From Hemerocallis citrina (Eukaryota; Streptophyta; Magnoliopsida; Asparagales; Asphodelaceae): 64,000 nt of DNA. Positions 1 to 12,169 of the stretch are shown here, piece by piece. Both the position numbers and the translations under genes were made by a program. The stretch spans positions 71,893,469-71,957,468 of the forward strand of contig CM030366.1 of the NCBI GenBank assembly GCA_017893485.1, in the 5' to 3' direction. A model generated the notes under the pieces. It was given only the letters and a program-made list of their open reading frames with translations, made no database searches and was not told the origin of the DNA. Position 1 is the first letter of the stretch. Each line of letters starts with the position of its first letter.

Positions 1-836
1 CCGCATTTGGAAGAAGAAGAGGAAGTGGCACCTACCGGATAGTCCGAGGACACCCGACGAGTTCGAGCCAACGCACGGGCTCGACTTCCCATACTACAAG
101 AACCCTCGGTCTATCAAGATGTACCCGGACGACGTCAAGAACTTGGTTCAATTTGGCATAGAGGTATCTTTACCGGCCCGGACCCAGATACAGATGGACA
201 ATGTTCAGCGCGTCCTGAAGGTCGACTAGCTACCTATGATAAGGGCCAGTTATTTCATCGGGCGGGAGTACGAGCTGATGATCCTGAGCATTGGTCTCCG
301 TCCTACCACCGAGTTGGCCCCCGGGTTCTGTATGTTTTCCGAGGACGCCTTCATCTCGGGGCTAAGGCTGCCGCTGCACCCTTTTATCAAGAGGGTGCTG
401 AGGTGGGGGGAGCTCTGCCCGATGCAGTATGGCCCAAACTCTTAGAAGTAGTTGGTCTGCTTCATTCTGAAGTGTGAGGAGAAGAAGGTGCCCCTAAAGT
501 TGAAGTATTTTCGGGTCGTCTTAGGGGTGAGCTCACTCGGAGATCAGGAGGACATCTACTACATATCGCATTGCCTCCATAAGAAGGTGGTGCACGGGCA
601 TCTGGATTCCATCAAGGGGTGGAAGGCTAAGTACTTTGTGGTCCGAAGAGAGGTACCTTGGGAGATTCCAACAGCTTGGAATTTCTACAAGCCGAACCAC
701 AAACCACCGAGGTGGAGGGGCTTGACTGAGGCTGAGTGGGCTGATGTTGATAGGATTGTCGAGGGACACAGTATCGGTTGGCCGAATATGACAGAATCGT
801 ACTTAGCCCAGACCGGACTGAGCCCAACCCACCCTT

Positions 837-905
837 GTATGTTTTCGTTTCTTTTTTGTTTAACTTTCTGCCTTCTTGTTAACATTCCCTCTTTTTTTCC
901 TGCAG
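837..905 (+). other. Probable spliceosomal intron in the antisense ORF
   Basis: GTATGTTTTC donor, T-rich interior and TTTTTTCCTGCAG acceptor. The segment is 69 bases, so the frame stays open even if it is not removed, but its hydrophobic Phe/Leu-rich translation does not fit the protein around it. Confidence 0.6.
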
Positions 906-1346
906 CGATGGACCAATCGAAGCTCGACGCACGGAAAGCCCTGTAGGCTCTGGCCCAGAAGAGGAGGGCTGAAAAGGCAGCACCGAAGGCGGGGTCCATC
1001 TAGGGGGGCTTCGAGGGCCCTTCGGAGCGGCCCCATACGAAGGCGAAGAAAGCCCCCTCGGTTAGAGATGCGCCTGAGTCAGTGCCAAGCTCCAGCAGCC
1101 GTAAGGTTGCTGAGGTCTTGAAGGCAAGGACCCCCGCCTTGCGCCTCGACGCCCAGTAGATGATGGGTGAGAGGGGGCTCAGACCGTTCGCCCCGGACTG
1201 GTCGGTGAAGAAGGGCAACTCACTTGGGGAGGGCCCGATCTCAGTCGAGGTTGTGGATAACCTCGCCACGGTGCATGACAAATCCATCCTAGCGACCGAG
1301 ACGGTGGAGACGTGCTACATGAAGTGGGCTCAAGCCAATATTATCG

Positions 1347-1425
1347 TAAGTGATTCTGTCTGTTTTGCCTTTTAACTTAGTGGCTGTGCATTTTGACTTT
1401 TATCTCACACTTCAACCGAGCATCG
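1347..1425 (+). other. Possible second intron in the antisense ORF
   Basis: ATCGTAAGTG donor at the end of the conserved stretch ending AQANII, followed by a T-rich segment. The acceptor is uncertain, somewhere around 1410-1430. Coding-like sequence resumes with the Lys/Arg/Glu-rich helical region. Confidence 0.35.
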
Positions 1426-2679
1426 ATGGTCGGGGCCTAGCTGAAGAGGTGCTATGAAAAGGACCTTAAGGTAAAGAAGCGGAACGCCGACAGGTACCTA
1501 CGTGAAGCGAAGGACCTGAAGCACTAGCTGATGGCAGCTCAGGGGGCGGTGCAGGCTTTTCAAGCCGACCTCGCCTCCCAACAAGACCAGAACCTTCATG
1601 CTTTGGTGGAGGTTCGAGTCAAGGCAGCTGCGGAGTACGAGGAGCTACAGGCCGTAGCGGGGGAGGAGCTGATGAACATCTAAGATGAGGCATATGATCG
1701 GGCGAAGGAGCACTTCCTGCTCCTTTACCCTCAAGCGAGAATTGTCCACCTCCACTATGGCTGGCAGCCTCCCATGCTTCCACTGACCCCCGGAGGTGAG
1801 GGCGACGAGACGCCGAGAGACCCGAGTATAGAGAGAGGCAGGGGGGGGGGGGCGACGGCCAACGAAGAGGTGCAGATCCCCCATAAGATGTAGTTTTTAT
1901 ATTTTTCTTTTTCTTCGTATTTGCCGAGCACGGACTGGCCACCACTTTTTTGTAACTATCTTTTTTGGATTAAAATAAGTATATGTTTTTGGCCGAACTG
2001 TATGACTTGCACGATTTTGAAAAGCTTGGAGTGAAATCTTGTTTCCTCTCTTTTTTGCCAGATGGACGATACCCTAGGAGTCGACCTCAGTTCTTCCGAG
2101 GTCAGGTGACTTCAGAATAGGCTAGAGTCAAAGGAGAGTGTCTTGATTCACTATCGCAAATAGGCCAGTGATCGGGAAGCTGTCGTAAGCTATTTCATGA
2201 ACAAGTCCAAGGAGATCAGTTTGGAGGCGGCGCGCTTGAAGAAGGCTATAGCCGACTGAGACTAGGGAGCGCCAAGACGAACTTGTCATATCTGATGCCT
2301 CCACCAGGCGGCCGACCTCTGATTCTGTTCTTCTTGACGTCGTGGTGGAGAAGGAGCTGGAGATTCAGAGGTTGAAAGTCATGCTCGGCACAGGTGGGTC
2401 TCGATTCTGCCCTTTTGGGGGAGGTGGCCCCTCCGTCTTGGGTTCCTCACCGGCCCTGTATTTGAAAATGGTGAGGTCGGCCAATGCGCAAAGCATCGTT
2501 GCCGGAACGTCTACACTGGCAATGCCGGTGGTGCCGGACAAGCTCACTGGGGGACAGACCCTCTCGTTGGGGCTCGAGATTGTCCGTGTTAGGCAAACAA
2601 TTCGTACGAGAAACATTTAGATTGGGGTAAAATAAAAATGTTGTAATAATCTTTATTGTACTGTGGCTATTCAAGGAAT

Positions 2680-4940
2680 TATGATGAATGAAATTTGATT
2701 TTTCCATCCCTCCCCAACTTGTAAGAAAGCTTGGGGCGTTGCCTGTGGCATAAGCCAAATGTTGAGCCCTCACAGCTTGGGAAAGCTAGGGTGTGGCTCG
2801 AGATCAATGCCGATTGTCGAGCCCCCATGCTTGTAAGAAAGCTAGGGTGTGGCTCAAAATCAATGCCGAGTGCCTAGCCCATACAGCTTGAGAAAGCTAG
2901 GGCATGGCTCGAGGTCATTGCTGAGCACCTAGCCCATACAGCTTGAGAAAGCTAGGTCGTTGCTCAAGGTCAATGCCGATTGTCGAGCCCCCATGCCTGT
3001 AAGAAAGCTAGGGCATTGCTCCAGATCAATGCCGAGTTCTTAGCCCATACAGCTTAAGAAAGCTAGGGCGTGGCTCGAGGTCATTGCCGAGTGCCTAGCC
3101 CATATAGCTTAAGAAAGCTAGGGCATTGCTCGAGATCAATGCCGATTGTCGAGCCCCCAAGCCTGTAAGAAAGCTAGGGTGTGGCTTGAGGTCATTGCCG
3201 AGCGCCTAGCCCATACAGCTTGAGAAGCTAGGGTGTGGTGAACGCACAAAAATAAAAATAATAAAGGAAATGCTAAGGTTTAGACTTTATTATTTACAAC
3301 AAAACAAAGAGAGAGGGAGGGGGGCTTGTAAGAAAGCTTGGGGCGTTGCCTGTGGCGTAAGCCAAATGTCAAGCCTTCACAGCTTTGGAATGCTAGGGTG
3401 TGGCTCGAGATCCATGCCGATTGTCGAGCCCCCATGGTTGTAAGAAAGCTAGGGTTTGGGTCGAGATCAATGTCGAGTGCCTAGCTCATATAGCTTGAGA
3501 AAGCTAGGTCGTGGCTCGAGGTCATTGTCGAGCGCCTAGCACATACAGCTTGAGAAAGCTAGGACGTTGCTCAAGGTTAATGCCGATTGTCAAGCCCCCA
3601 TGCTTGTAAGAAAGCTAGTGTGCGGCTCGAGATTAATGCCGAGTGCCTAGCCCATACAGCTAGAGAAAGCTAGGGCATGGCTCGAGGTCATTGCCGAGCA
3701 CCTAGCCCATACATCTTGAGAAGGTAGGGCGTTGCTCGAGGTTAATGCCGATTGTCGAGCCCCCATGCCTGTAAGAAAGCTAAGGTGTGGCTCGTGGTCA
3801 TTGCCGAGCGCCTAGCACATATAGCTTGAGAAATCTAGGGCGTGGCTCGAGGTCATTGCCAAGCACCTAGCCCATACAACTTGAGAAATCTAAGGCATTG
3901 CTCGAGGTCAATGCCGATTGTCGAGGCCCCATGCCTGTAAGAAAGCTAGGGTGTGGCTCGAGGTCACTACCGAGCACCTAGCCGATACAGCTTGAGAAAG
4001 CTAGAGTGCGGCGAACACACAAAAATAAAAATAATAAAGAAAATGCCAAGGTTTACACTTTATTATTTACAACAAAACAAAGAGAGAGAGGGGGGATTGT
4101 AAGAAAGCTTGGGGCGTTTCCTATGGCGTAAGCCAAATGTCGAGCCCTCGCAACTTCGGAAAGCTAAGGTGTGGCTCGAGATCAATGCCGATTGTTGAGC
4201 CCCAATGCATGTAAGAAAACTTGCCGAGTGTCTAGCCAATATAGCTTGAGAAAGCTAAGGCGCAGCTCGAGGTCATTACCGAGCACCTAGCCTATACAGC
4301 TTGAGAAAGCTAGGGCATTGCTCGGGATCAATGCTGATTGTCGAGTCTCCATGCCTATAAGAAAGCTAGGGCGTGGATCAAGATCAATGCCGATCGTCTA
4401 GCCCATACAGTTTGAGAAAGCTAGGGCATGGCTCGAGGTCATTGCCGAGCGCCTAGCCCATACAGCTTGAGAAAGCTAGGGCGTTGCTCGAGGTCAATGC
4501 TGATTGTCGAGCCCCCATGCCTATAAGAAATCTAGGATGTGGCTCGAGGTCATTACCGAGTGCTTAGCCCATACAGCTTGATAAAGCTAGGGCGTAGCTC
4601 GAGGTCATTACCGAGCACCTAACTCATACAGCTTCAGAAAGCAAGGGTGTTGCTCGAGGTCAATGCCGATTTGTCGAGCCCCTATGCCTGTAAGAAAGCT
4701 AGGGTGTGGCTCGAGGTCATTGCCGAGTGCCTAGTCCATACAGCTTGAGAAAGCTAGGGCATTGCTCGAGGTGCCGAATGTTGAGCCCCCATGCTTGTGA
4801 GAAAGCTAGGGTGTGGCTCGAGTTCATTGCCGAGCGCTTAGCCCATATAGCTTGAGAAGGATAGGGCATTTCTCGATGTCAATGCCGAATGTCGAGCCCC
4901 CATGCTCGTGAGAAAGCTAGGGTGTGGCGAACGCATAAAA
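2680..4940. repeat. Minisatellite with 55-56 bp unit and higher-order structure
   Basis: About 40 tandem units contain the core AAGCTAGGGYGTGGCTCGAG. They come in two forms: one includes CGAGCGCCTAGCCCATAC, the other CCGATTGTCGAGCCCCCAT. Roughly every 0.8-0.9 kb a longer block interrupts (about 3238, 4012 and 4926), beginning GAACGCAYAAAAATAAAAAT and containing ACTTTATTATTTACAAC and a GA-rich tail. This makes a higher-order repeat. The array lies between the 3' end of pol (minus strand) and the antisense gene (plus strand) of the Tat element. Tat elements are known for tandem repeats in this 3' untranslated region. Confidence 0.9.
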
Positions 4941-5049
4941 ATAAAAATAATAAAGGAAATGTCAATGTTTACACTTTATTATTTACAACAAAACAAAAAA
5001 AGAGAGAAGGGCACGTAGTGCCGATTACAGGGGGTCAGTTACATAAGCT

Positions 5050-6446
5050 CAGTTTCAAGACGAGTCTAGTCCTCCCCTTCGAGGAACTTGATGAGGTATT
5101 CCGCGTTCCAGGGCCTCTTCACTATCCTGTTCCCTTAGTCTGTGAGTCGGTACGTGCCGGGACGTACCACTTCGGAGACCTTATATGGGCCTTCTCAATT
5201 AGGGGCCAACTTTCTCTTTATGCTGGGGTCGGATACCGCTAGCTTTCTGAGAACGAGATCACCTTGCTTGATGTCGGTGGGGCGGACCTTCTTGTTATAA
5301 AATCTCTCGATCTATTGTTGGTATATGCTTCTTCTGACGGCGGGTTTTTTCTAGACCTCGTCGATTAGATCCAAGTTGGCTCTGAGGTATGTTGAGTTGT
5401 TCTCATTATTGAAGGCCATGATCCTGGGAAAAGGGAGCCCGATTTCTAAAGGGATAACTGCCTCGGTGCTGTAGGTGAGGTTGAATGGTGATTCGCCCAT
5501 GGGGATTCTTTTAGTTGTCCGGTGCTCCAAGAGTACGCTCAGCAACTCGTCGACCTACAGCCCCTTGGGTGAATTATCCACCAACTTCTTGAGGCCACCG
5601 AGGATTTGATGGTTCGCATTTTTGGCTTGGTTGTTTGATCGAGGGTGGCATATCGATGAGAGGCGCTACTGGACGCCGATGTCTTCACAGAATTTTCGAA
5701 TGTTTTTGCCCGCAAATTGAGTCCCGTTGTCGGTGATGAGTACCTGCGGGATCCCAAACCGACAGATGATGTGTTTCCAGAAGAATTGTTGAGTTTGTTG
5801 TTCCGTGATCGTGGCCAGGGGCTCGGCCTCGATCCACTTGGTGAAGTAGTCGATGGCCACCACCAGTAATTTCCTTTGGTCGGTCGCTTTTGAGAAAGGG
5901 CCAACCAGGTCCATCCCCCACATAGCAAAGGGGGTCGGACTAGCCAGGGAGTGGAGGTTGGCTTGTGGGCTGTTTCACCGAGGAGAATCTTTGGCAGGGG
6001 CCGCACCTTTTTACGAGGTCCTGGACGTCTTGTAACATGGTCGGCCAGTAGTACCCGTGGTTTAGGGCTTTTCTAGCGAGCAACCTTCTCCCCATGTGGC
6101 ACCCACCGATTCTCTCATGCAGTTCCTTCAGGGTGTACTTAGCCCCATCGGGGGCCAGACAGCGAAGGTAGGATCTTCCGTCCGTTATTGTATATAAGCG
6201 CTTAAAGAGTGTCTCGTTGATTATGATCAATCGTTCTGAATGGACTCTAGTTCTTCTCGCCTTGGCTCTATCCTTGGGAAGTTCGCCCTTTGCCAGGAAC
6301 TTCCGGATGGGAGTCGTCCAATTTTCTGGTTGAGGTTTGGTGGTGAGGTAGAAGACTTCGGGGAGGTCGATGCTGGGCTTGAGGAGGATTTTGATTAGGA
6401 CGGTGTGGTCGAGGCCTTCGAATGATGATGAGGTGAGTTTTGACAA
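5050..6446 (-). pseudogene. Tat element integrase
   Basis: The zinc-binding N-terminal domain is seen in the stretch containing LLARKALNHGYYWPTML and VKRCGPCQRF (about 5995-6110). The catalytic core follows at 5666-5923, with MDLVGPFSKA, FTKWIEAEPLA and VLITDNGTQFAG (the second Asp of the D,D-35-E triad). The third acidic residue lies in the next, frame-shifted part. The C-terminal segment at 5065-5300 reads VSEVVRPGTYRLTD and WNAEYLIKF, which is typical of the end of Tat polyproteins. Internal stops and at least two frame changes (near 5666 and 5545) make it nonfunctional. Confidence 0.85.
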
Positions 6447-6870
6447 GGAATCAGCCAGGGCATTTTGCCCCTAGGAATCCGTTCCACCGAGGAGAAATTG
6501 AAGGACGTCAAGAGTTACTGGACTACCGCCAAGTATCGGACCATCTGAGCGTCACGAGCCTCATACTCCCCGGTGATCTGGTTGACCACAAGCTCGGAGT
6601 CGATAAAGGCCAAGATTTTCCTAGCTCCAGTCTTGTGCGCTAGGGTGAGCCATGCGATCATAGCCTCATATTCCGCCTCGTTGTTAGAGGCTGAGAAGTT
6701 CAGGCAAAGAGAATACTGAAGAATGAAGTTGTCAGGACCTTTGAGGATGATGCCTATGCCGCTTCCTACCTCGCAAGACGAGCCATCGACATAAACTTCC
6801 CAAACCGGATCTGCATCTTGGATGTCAGTCGGCTCGGAGATAGTGCACTTCGTGATGAATTTGGCGAGGG
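6440..6870 (-). pseudogene. Second (archaeal-type) RNase H of the Tat polyprotein
   Basis: The translation contains WEVYVDGSSCEVGSGIGI, then SASNNEAEYEAMIAWL and ILAFIDSELVVNQI. The Asp, Glu and Asp of the RNase H active site are all visible in VDGSS, NEAEYEA and IDSEL. It lies between the ordinary RNase H and integrase. A duplicated RNase H at this place is a hallmark of Tat/Ogre elements. Confidence 0.8.
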
Positions 6871-7311
6871 CCTGTCCCTTAATGGCTGTCCTGGGTTGGT
6901 AACTGATGTCGTACTGGCTCAGCTCGATTGACCACTAGACTAAGCATCCGAAACTCTCAGGCATGTGGAAGATGGCCTTGAGAAGCTGGTCCGTAAGGAC
7001 CTGGATCAAGTGGGCCTGGAAATAAGGACGGACAGAGCTTTCGCGCGACCATGACCAGGGCATAGGCAACCTTCTCCATCTTGGCGTATCGAGTCTCAGC
7101 AGAGAGCAGGACTTTACTCACATAGTAGAGAGGCTTCTGAATTCCCTCGTCTTTCTGGACAAGCACGACACTGAGAGCATTTTCCGAGGCTGAAAGGTAT
7201 AGCAAGAGGGGTTCGCTCGGTTCGGGTTTGCTCAAAAGCCGGGGGTTGGCGAGGTAGGACTTTAACTAGTCGAACGCCTATTGCTGAGGGTCGCCCCATT
7301 CGAAGCCTTTC
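6870..7311 (-). pseudogene. Tat RNase H, downstream piece
   Basis: Begins within GFEWGDPQQ at the insertion junction and continues LSKPEPSEPLLLYLSASENA and ALSVVLVQKDEG, YYVSKVLLSAETRYA, KMEKVAYALVMVARKL. The segment then loses frame (SLFPGPLDPG). It is the direct continuation of the piece ending at 40177. Confidence 0.8.
7307..7311. repeat. Left target-site duplication of the nested insertion (ctttc)
   Basis: ctttc precedes the LTR start TGTAACTCAT. The matching copy after the LTR end is ctttt at 40177-40181, one mismatch. Joining the flanks restores the Tat coding sequence. Confidence 0.65.
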
Positions 7312-7614
7312 TGTAACTCATATTGCTCATTTTTGTATTTTTATTTATATTTAATAAAATTCATGGTTATTTTATTTATTGCTGATTTTATTGATTTTCA
7401 TCTCTTTTGTATCGTGAGTTGTTCTTCTCTCTCTTGTGATTCATTTTGCATTTATTCAGCTTTATATTCTTATTTGTTTAATCTACAAATTTGTTCTTGA
7501 GCTTGTTTATTATTTATAACATATTTCATGGCCTATTTGTCTCTTATTGGACACTTTTCTTCCTATTTGATACTACTCAGTTCACCCAAAACCCATACTG
7601 ACTCTATATAATCC

Positions 7615-7622
7615 CCCTGATT
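7615..7622 (+). promoter_or_regulatory. TATA box of LTR E
   Basis: TATATAAT followed by CT-rich leader-like sequence, about 300 bp from the LTR start. Confidence 0.5.
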
Positions 7623-7917
7623 GCTCCCTAACCCAAATTACCAAAACCCTAATATTTCCTCTCTCTCTCTAGCCATCACTTACCCTCTCTCCTTGTAACC
7701 CCCATTTCCGATAATTAGTATTTTCCGTGTATTTTCTATAATTTGATTTTTTGTAAATTTACTTTTGTTGTAACTCGATTTGGACCTTCTATTAAAATAT
7801 TTTTCAAATAATAGTATAAATTAACTTTATTTTCTATTTTTAATTTATTGACTATTACGTTATTAATTTTTGGATTTTAATAAATTTGTTCAACTCAAAT
7901 CCTAGTTTGATGCATAC

Positions 7918-8045
7918 ATTATTATTATTATTATTGTTATTATTATTGTTATTGGTATTAATATTTGTTATTATTGTTGTTATTATCATTGTTATTGGTT
8001 TTACTATTTTTATCGCTATTATTATCATTATTATTATTATTTTGT
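7918..8045. repeat. ATT-rich trinucleotide microsatellite
   Basis: Imperfect (ATT/GTT)n inside LTR B. A short (TA)n follows at 8100-8122. Confidence 0.8.
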
Positions 8046-8372
8046 TTTAAGCCCGAGCATGCTCAATTTATATGCAGTTCACTATTTGATTCAATGCGTG
8101 TATATATATATATATATATATATTAAATACCCTATTGTTCCTTCTTGATTAATTTTTTGTTGATTAAATTTGTTCAGGAAAAATTTCCGTTCTTCTTGAT
8201 TGAGCTTTTCTTGTTGATTCTATTATCTTTATTTAATTGTGGGTATTTTGATTTGAGCCATATTGATTTTGATCTCTCTTAATTTAACCCTAAAACTTAA
8301 TTTCTTTTGTTCTTAACCCCAATCCGCTATTATTGGACCCTAATTCACCAACCCAATACCTTAATTGTACCC

Positions 8373-8380
8373 TATAAATA
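8373..8380 (+). promoter_or_regulatory. TATA box of LTR B
   Basis: TATAAATA within ACCCTATAAATACAACC, followed by a C-rich leader. The same box is kept in LTR C at 33968-33975. Confidence 0.6.
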
Positions 8381-11300
8381 CAACCCTAATGCAAATCCAA
8401 AAATTGCACAATATCAAAATCCTAGCCATTTATTCTCTCTCTTATCCCTGTGTTTTCCCGCCAAAACCCACCGAAACCCAATCCTGCTTCTTCCCCGGCC
8501 ATCCCCCCATCTCCAGCACCCCCCTCGTCATCTCCCGGCGTCACCTCCCAGTACACCAAACTCCAACCCCTGAACCTCCTTCTCTGTCCTCGACATTAGC
8601 AGCAGAACACAAAAACCCCCGGCGCTGCTACTCCTTTCCGTCGACGTCAACCAACCCTGACGGCAGCGACGCCGCCGCTCGACCCTCGCCGTCGACCTCC
8701 CATCGACGCGCCAGTCCTCCTTACCCCCTTACCTTTGTTGATCTCTTATTACTGCCGCCATTGTCTCCTTTACTATTGGTGTTGTTGTTGTTTTATCTCT
8801 TTATTTACACGTGTATTGCACGTGTTAAATTGTGCTAGTTCGTGGGTTTGTTGCTTCGGGTTTCTTATCCCGTTATTCTTGGTATTCGTTTTTACCGTCT
8901 AATAGGCAAGTCACCGTCCTCTTGAATTGTTAATTGTATCAAATTCAAGTTTTGTTGGAAACTCTTGCAAGTAGATCTCTTTGTAATTGTATTATCCATT
9001 ATTCATCTCTTCGTTGGGTCTATTGAGGGTTTACACGAGCTAACCCCAATATTCTTGACATCGTTCCACTTTTGACTCTAAAGTTTCGATCTTTCATGAG
9101 TGCATATAGTATCGTTAATAGGGTTATATATATGACACCGCACAATTAATCTACCATAGATTTTATTGCTAGGTTGTATGTTATTTGATCAAGTGATGTT
9201 TGCTTGTTGTTAAATTAGTGTATGTATGTGTTTCTTAATTTTATTCATCATAATATTGCACCTATCATGTCGATTACACAATTTATTGACTAAAGAATCG
9301 ATACCCATCATGTTTAATTAATTTATTTTCATGAAAACTACCCTAAAACCAGTATATTACTTACTGACCTGAATGTTAACTGCTATTTTCGAAACAGTAA
9401 ACGATCTTAAAATAAAATACTTTCTGAATATGAATTGTAGCCTTATCTTTCTAGTTTCCAGAACATCTTGAATTTTTAAATTTCGAGTTGTGTAGCAAAA
9501 ATTATGCCTATTTTACTACAACTATGTTTTTATTTCCAGAATTATACCTTTTAGATTTTCTTGAATTAATTATTCTTATATCATTGTATTGCATGAATTA
9601 ATGTGTGTATATTGCATTGCATGATCCTAATGTCTTATTATCACCATTCTAATTGTCCTACTTCATGATATCCTCCTATTGTTCCCCTATTGATACTATT
9701 ATTCATCTCATGTCTCTAGATTGCATATTATATTGTTACATTGATAAATAATTAACAAGCCAGGGTTTAAGGAAATTGACATTAATAGTGGAAAATATAA
9801 GGACTGTACTCGGAGGAGGGGCTCGTGTTTCCCTATTTATCGGTCTATTGGTCTATCGGTATATCGGTCTATCGTTCTATCGGTCTATCGGTCATCGATC
9901 GGTCATCGATTAATTGTAGATTCCTGACTACAGTATCTCGATTGATTCGGTCATTGGTCATTATTGAATATGATTGCCGAGTACATGAACTATAGAGCCC
10001 ACCACTAAGTCTAAACGTAACTTGTTTGTATGTAGCAACCATGTGGTAAATGGATGGGACGCATGAAGTGCTACATTAGTTAGGATTAAAATAATTAATA
10101 GACTTAAGGATCACACTACATCGACACTGCATATTGTTCCTCAATGTTCCTATTGATATCGAATCTTGGCTAAGTGTTATTGATATTGTTCATTGAATAT
10201 TGTTACCAAATATTGCATCATTGTTTATAGCCAATTGCATGGATTATCATGATTGCCCCATGTTATTGATTCCTATTAATCTATTGAGTTCATTGTTATA
10301 CCATTATTCCATTGTTCTCTGCTTTTCATTGTTCCCTGCTTTCTCTACTTGCTATCCATGATTTGCTCTAAGGACAAATTTTCTCCTCTTTTTAGATGAA
10401 GTGTTTACAGGTATTGATGGAGAATTGCTTGATGATTGGGAGAACAACATTGGTGAAGGAATTGATAGCATCGCCGCTTAATAAATTATTATTTTGCCAT
10501 GAAGGCTTAATTATTAGACTATTGTTATTTCATTGTATTGTGGGCTTTTGACAAGAATATTGTTATTTTTGTTTCCAGATATTGGATTATTATTGTATTT
10601 GAATATTTTATATTGTTTATTCCAAGTATTATTGTTCATGAGATTATTAGTATTGCATGGGCAATTTTTCTATATTGATTATATTGTTGAGTTAATCGGA
10701 TAAACAGCTTGTGGGTAACGTTAGTCATTCGCTGGGCCAATGTCATGTACTCGTATTCCGTATTTTTTGGAAGTGGGGCGTGACACTCCTACCCCCGACC
10801 TAATCCTGATCTCCCCCTTCCTCTTTGTTGTCGTCGTCCAGCACCTCGATGCCGGCAAACCCCACCACAACACCCCTCTTCTTTTCCCGATCCCCCACAG
10901 CCCCCCCTGTCCCCGTTCGAACAGTGCAGCGCTGCAGCGACCAGGTCAGGCCTCTAGCTGTCGTCTCCGTCGTCTTCCCTTGTTGCTATCATCCATTCTT
11001 ACTGTTGTTTGCTGTTGTCTTTGTGTGTAACCTCTATTTTCCATTTTATGTATTTTTTGGACTGTATTTTATTTTTCTTGTATTTGATTCTTCTTGTATC
11101 TCTTTTGGACCGTATATTGGATCTTTATTCTAAATATATTCATCTATTTGGTTTGTCGTCCTTTTATTTGATCTTTTGATTCAATTATCTGTTTATTCTT
11201 CCATCTCTGCTTGGTCGAGATTTTGTTTTGATTCCCATTATTTTATGTGTTCATGTCTTATTTTATTTGACTCATTTTGTTCCCCATCTCTTCAGTGGTT

Positions 11301-11420
11301 TTTTTTATTGATGTCTTATAGCCGTTATTTCTATTTGGATCCATTAAACCCCAAAAACCCACTTTAAATCCTATTATACTTAATGGATCTTTCTTATCTT
11401 AACTCATCCCCTTTCCTTAA

Positions 11421-12169
11421 GAGCATCTGTAGTCGTTAATGTTAAAATTATCCATATATCGATAAATAGAAATAGAAATTTGGATTTCGCTGCACTCGTC
11501 GAAAGCTATATTATAGCAATCAATCATTTAATATTAAGCGACGACATTTGATGTGCCGTCGGAGGGCGAAAAAGCAAAATTTGGCACGGAATCGTCGGAC
11601 GGCACATGAAGTGCCGTCTGTTTAAAAAAAATAAGAAAAAAAAATTGCGCCCGTGTGTCTAAGACGGCACATGAAGTGCCGTCTGACACACCTTAATTAA
11701 TTACACTACTAATTAATTACACTAACACACTAACACACTAACTTACACTAACACACTAACACTGACACAACACTTACACTGACACACTGACACACTAACA
11801 CACTAACACACAGACTAATTAATTCGCTATTTTTTTTTTATAATAAATCTCCAACGGACGGCACATCAAGTGCCGTCCGGGTATAGGGGCTTTTAATTCG
11901 ATTTTTTGGGTTTAATAATTCGGGTAAATTAGAATTTTTCAAACGGACGGCACTTCAAGTGCCGTCCGACGCTTATAATAATAATTTTTTTAGTGGGACG
12001 GCTCTTCGAACGCCGTCTCTCAGATATCGATAAATGCTATATCAATTCTCATTTATAGCAATCTACTGTAGCGATTTATCGATAATATCGATATATAGCA
12101 AACGACTGCAGCTGCTTTTTAACCCAAATATCGATATTATCGATATATAGCAAACGACTACAGATGCTC
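11421..12169. mobile_element. PIF/Harbinger-like MITE with internal short palindromes, TSD TAA
   Basis: Terminal inverted repeats GAGCATCTGTAGTCGTT and AACGACTACAGATGCTC, flanked by TAA (11418-11420, 12170-12172). The 3' LTR of element A has the intact site CCCTAATACC at 24044-24053, proving precise insertion. Inside are six short dyads, four of them built from GACGGCAC and GTGCCGTC arms (near 11604, 11664, 11860 and 11943). There is also a tandem stretch of ACACTAAC (about 11700-11815). No coding capacity. A relative lies at 62952-63630. Confidence 0.85.

Larger units (their letters stand above)
1..2620 (+). pseudogene. Antisense additional ORF of the Tat retrotransposon (putative gypsy-type transposon domain)
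   Basis: A decayed gene runs opposite to the gag-pol of the surrounding Tat element. Residues encoded at about 236-830 (GLRLPLHPFIKRVLRWGELC, then FRVVLGV, KGWKAKYFVV and TEAEWADVDRIV) resemble the plant domain called putative gypsy type transposon (Transposase_28 type). A basic, Ala/Lys/Ser-rich linker follows (about 906-1150), then a PDW..K segment (about 1190), a helical region rich in Glu, Gln and Ala (about 1440-1700) and a second helical segment (2060-2240). At least one intron is recognisable (837-905). Stops after the S at 445, at 943 and elsewhere, plus frame changes, show it is dead. Grande and other Tat-lineage elements carry such an extra antisense gene between pol and the 3' LTR. 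Its biochemical role is not known to me. The 5' end lies left of the window. Confidence 0.7.
7694..10785 (+). mobile_element. Solo LTR B, Tekay-like, TSD ctcct
   Basis: Starts TGTAACCCCCATTTCCG, ends GGAAGTGGGGCGTGACA, 3092 bp. It is flanked by perfect 5-bp duplications ctcct (7689-7693 and 10786-10790). The flanks belong to LTR E. It shares the start and body with LTR C (33324 on), including ACCCTATAAATACAACYCTA. The open frames at 8307-8838 are leader sequence of the LTR and do not resemble proteins. Confidence 0.9.

Noticed and set aside
2680..4940. Regular repeats with spacer-like segments, at first glance CRISPR-like
   Set aside because: Units are contiguous, diverged and 55-56 bp with no unique spacers, in a plant retrotransposon. 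It is a minisatellite.
8307..8838. Overlapping plus-strand open frames up to 157 codons
   Set aside because: They lie in the C-rich leader of solo LTR B. No domain is visible and the frames are not kept in LTR C.
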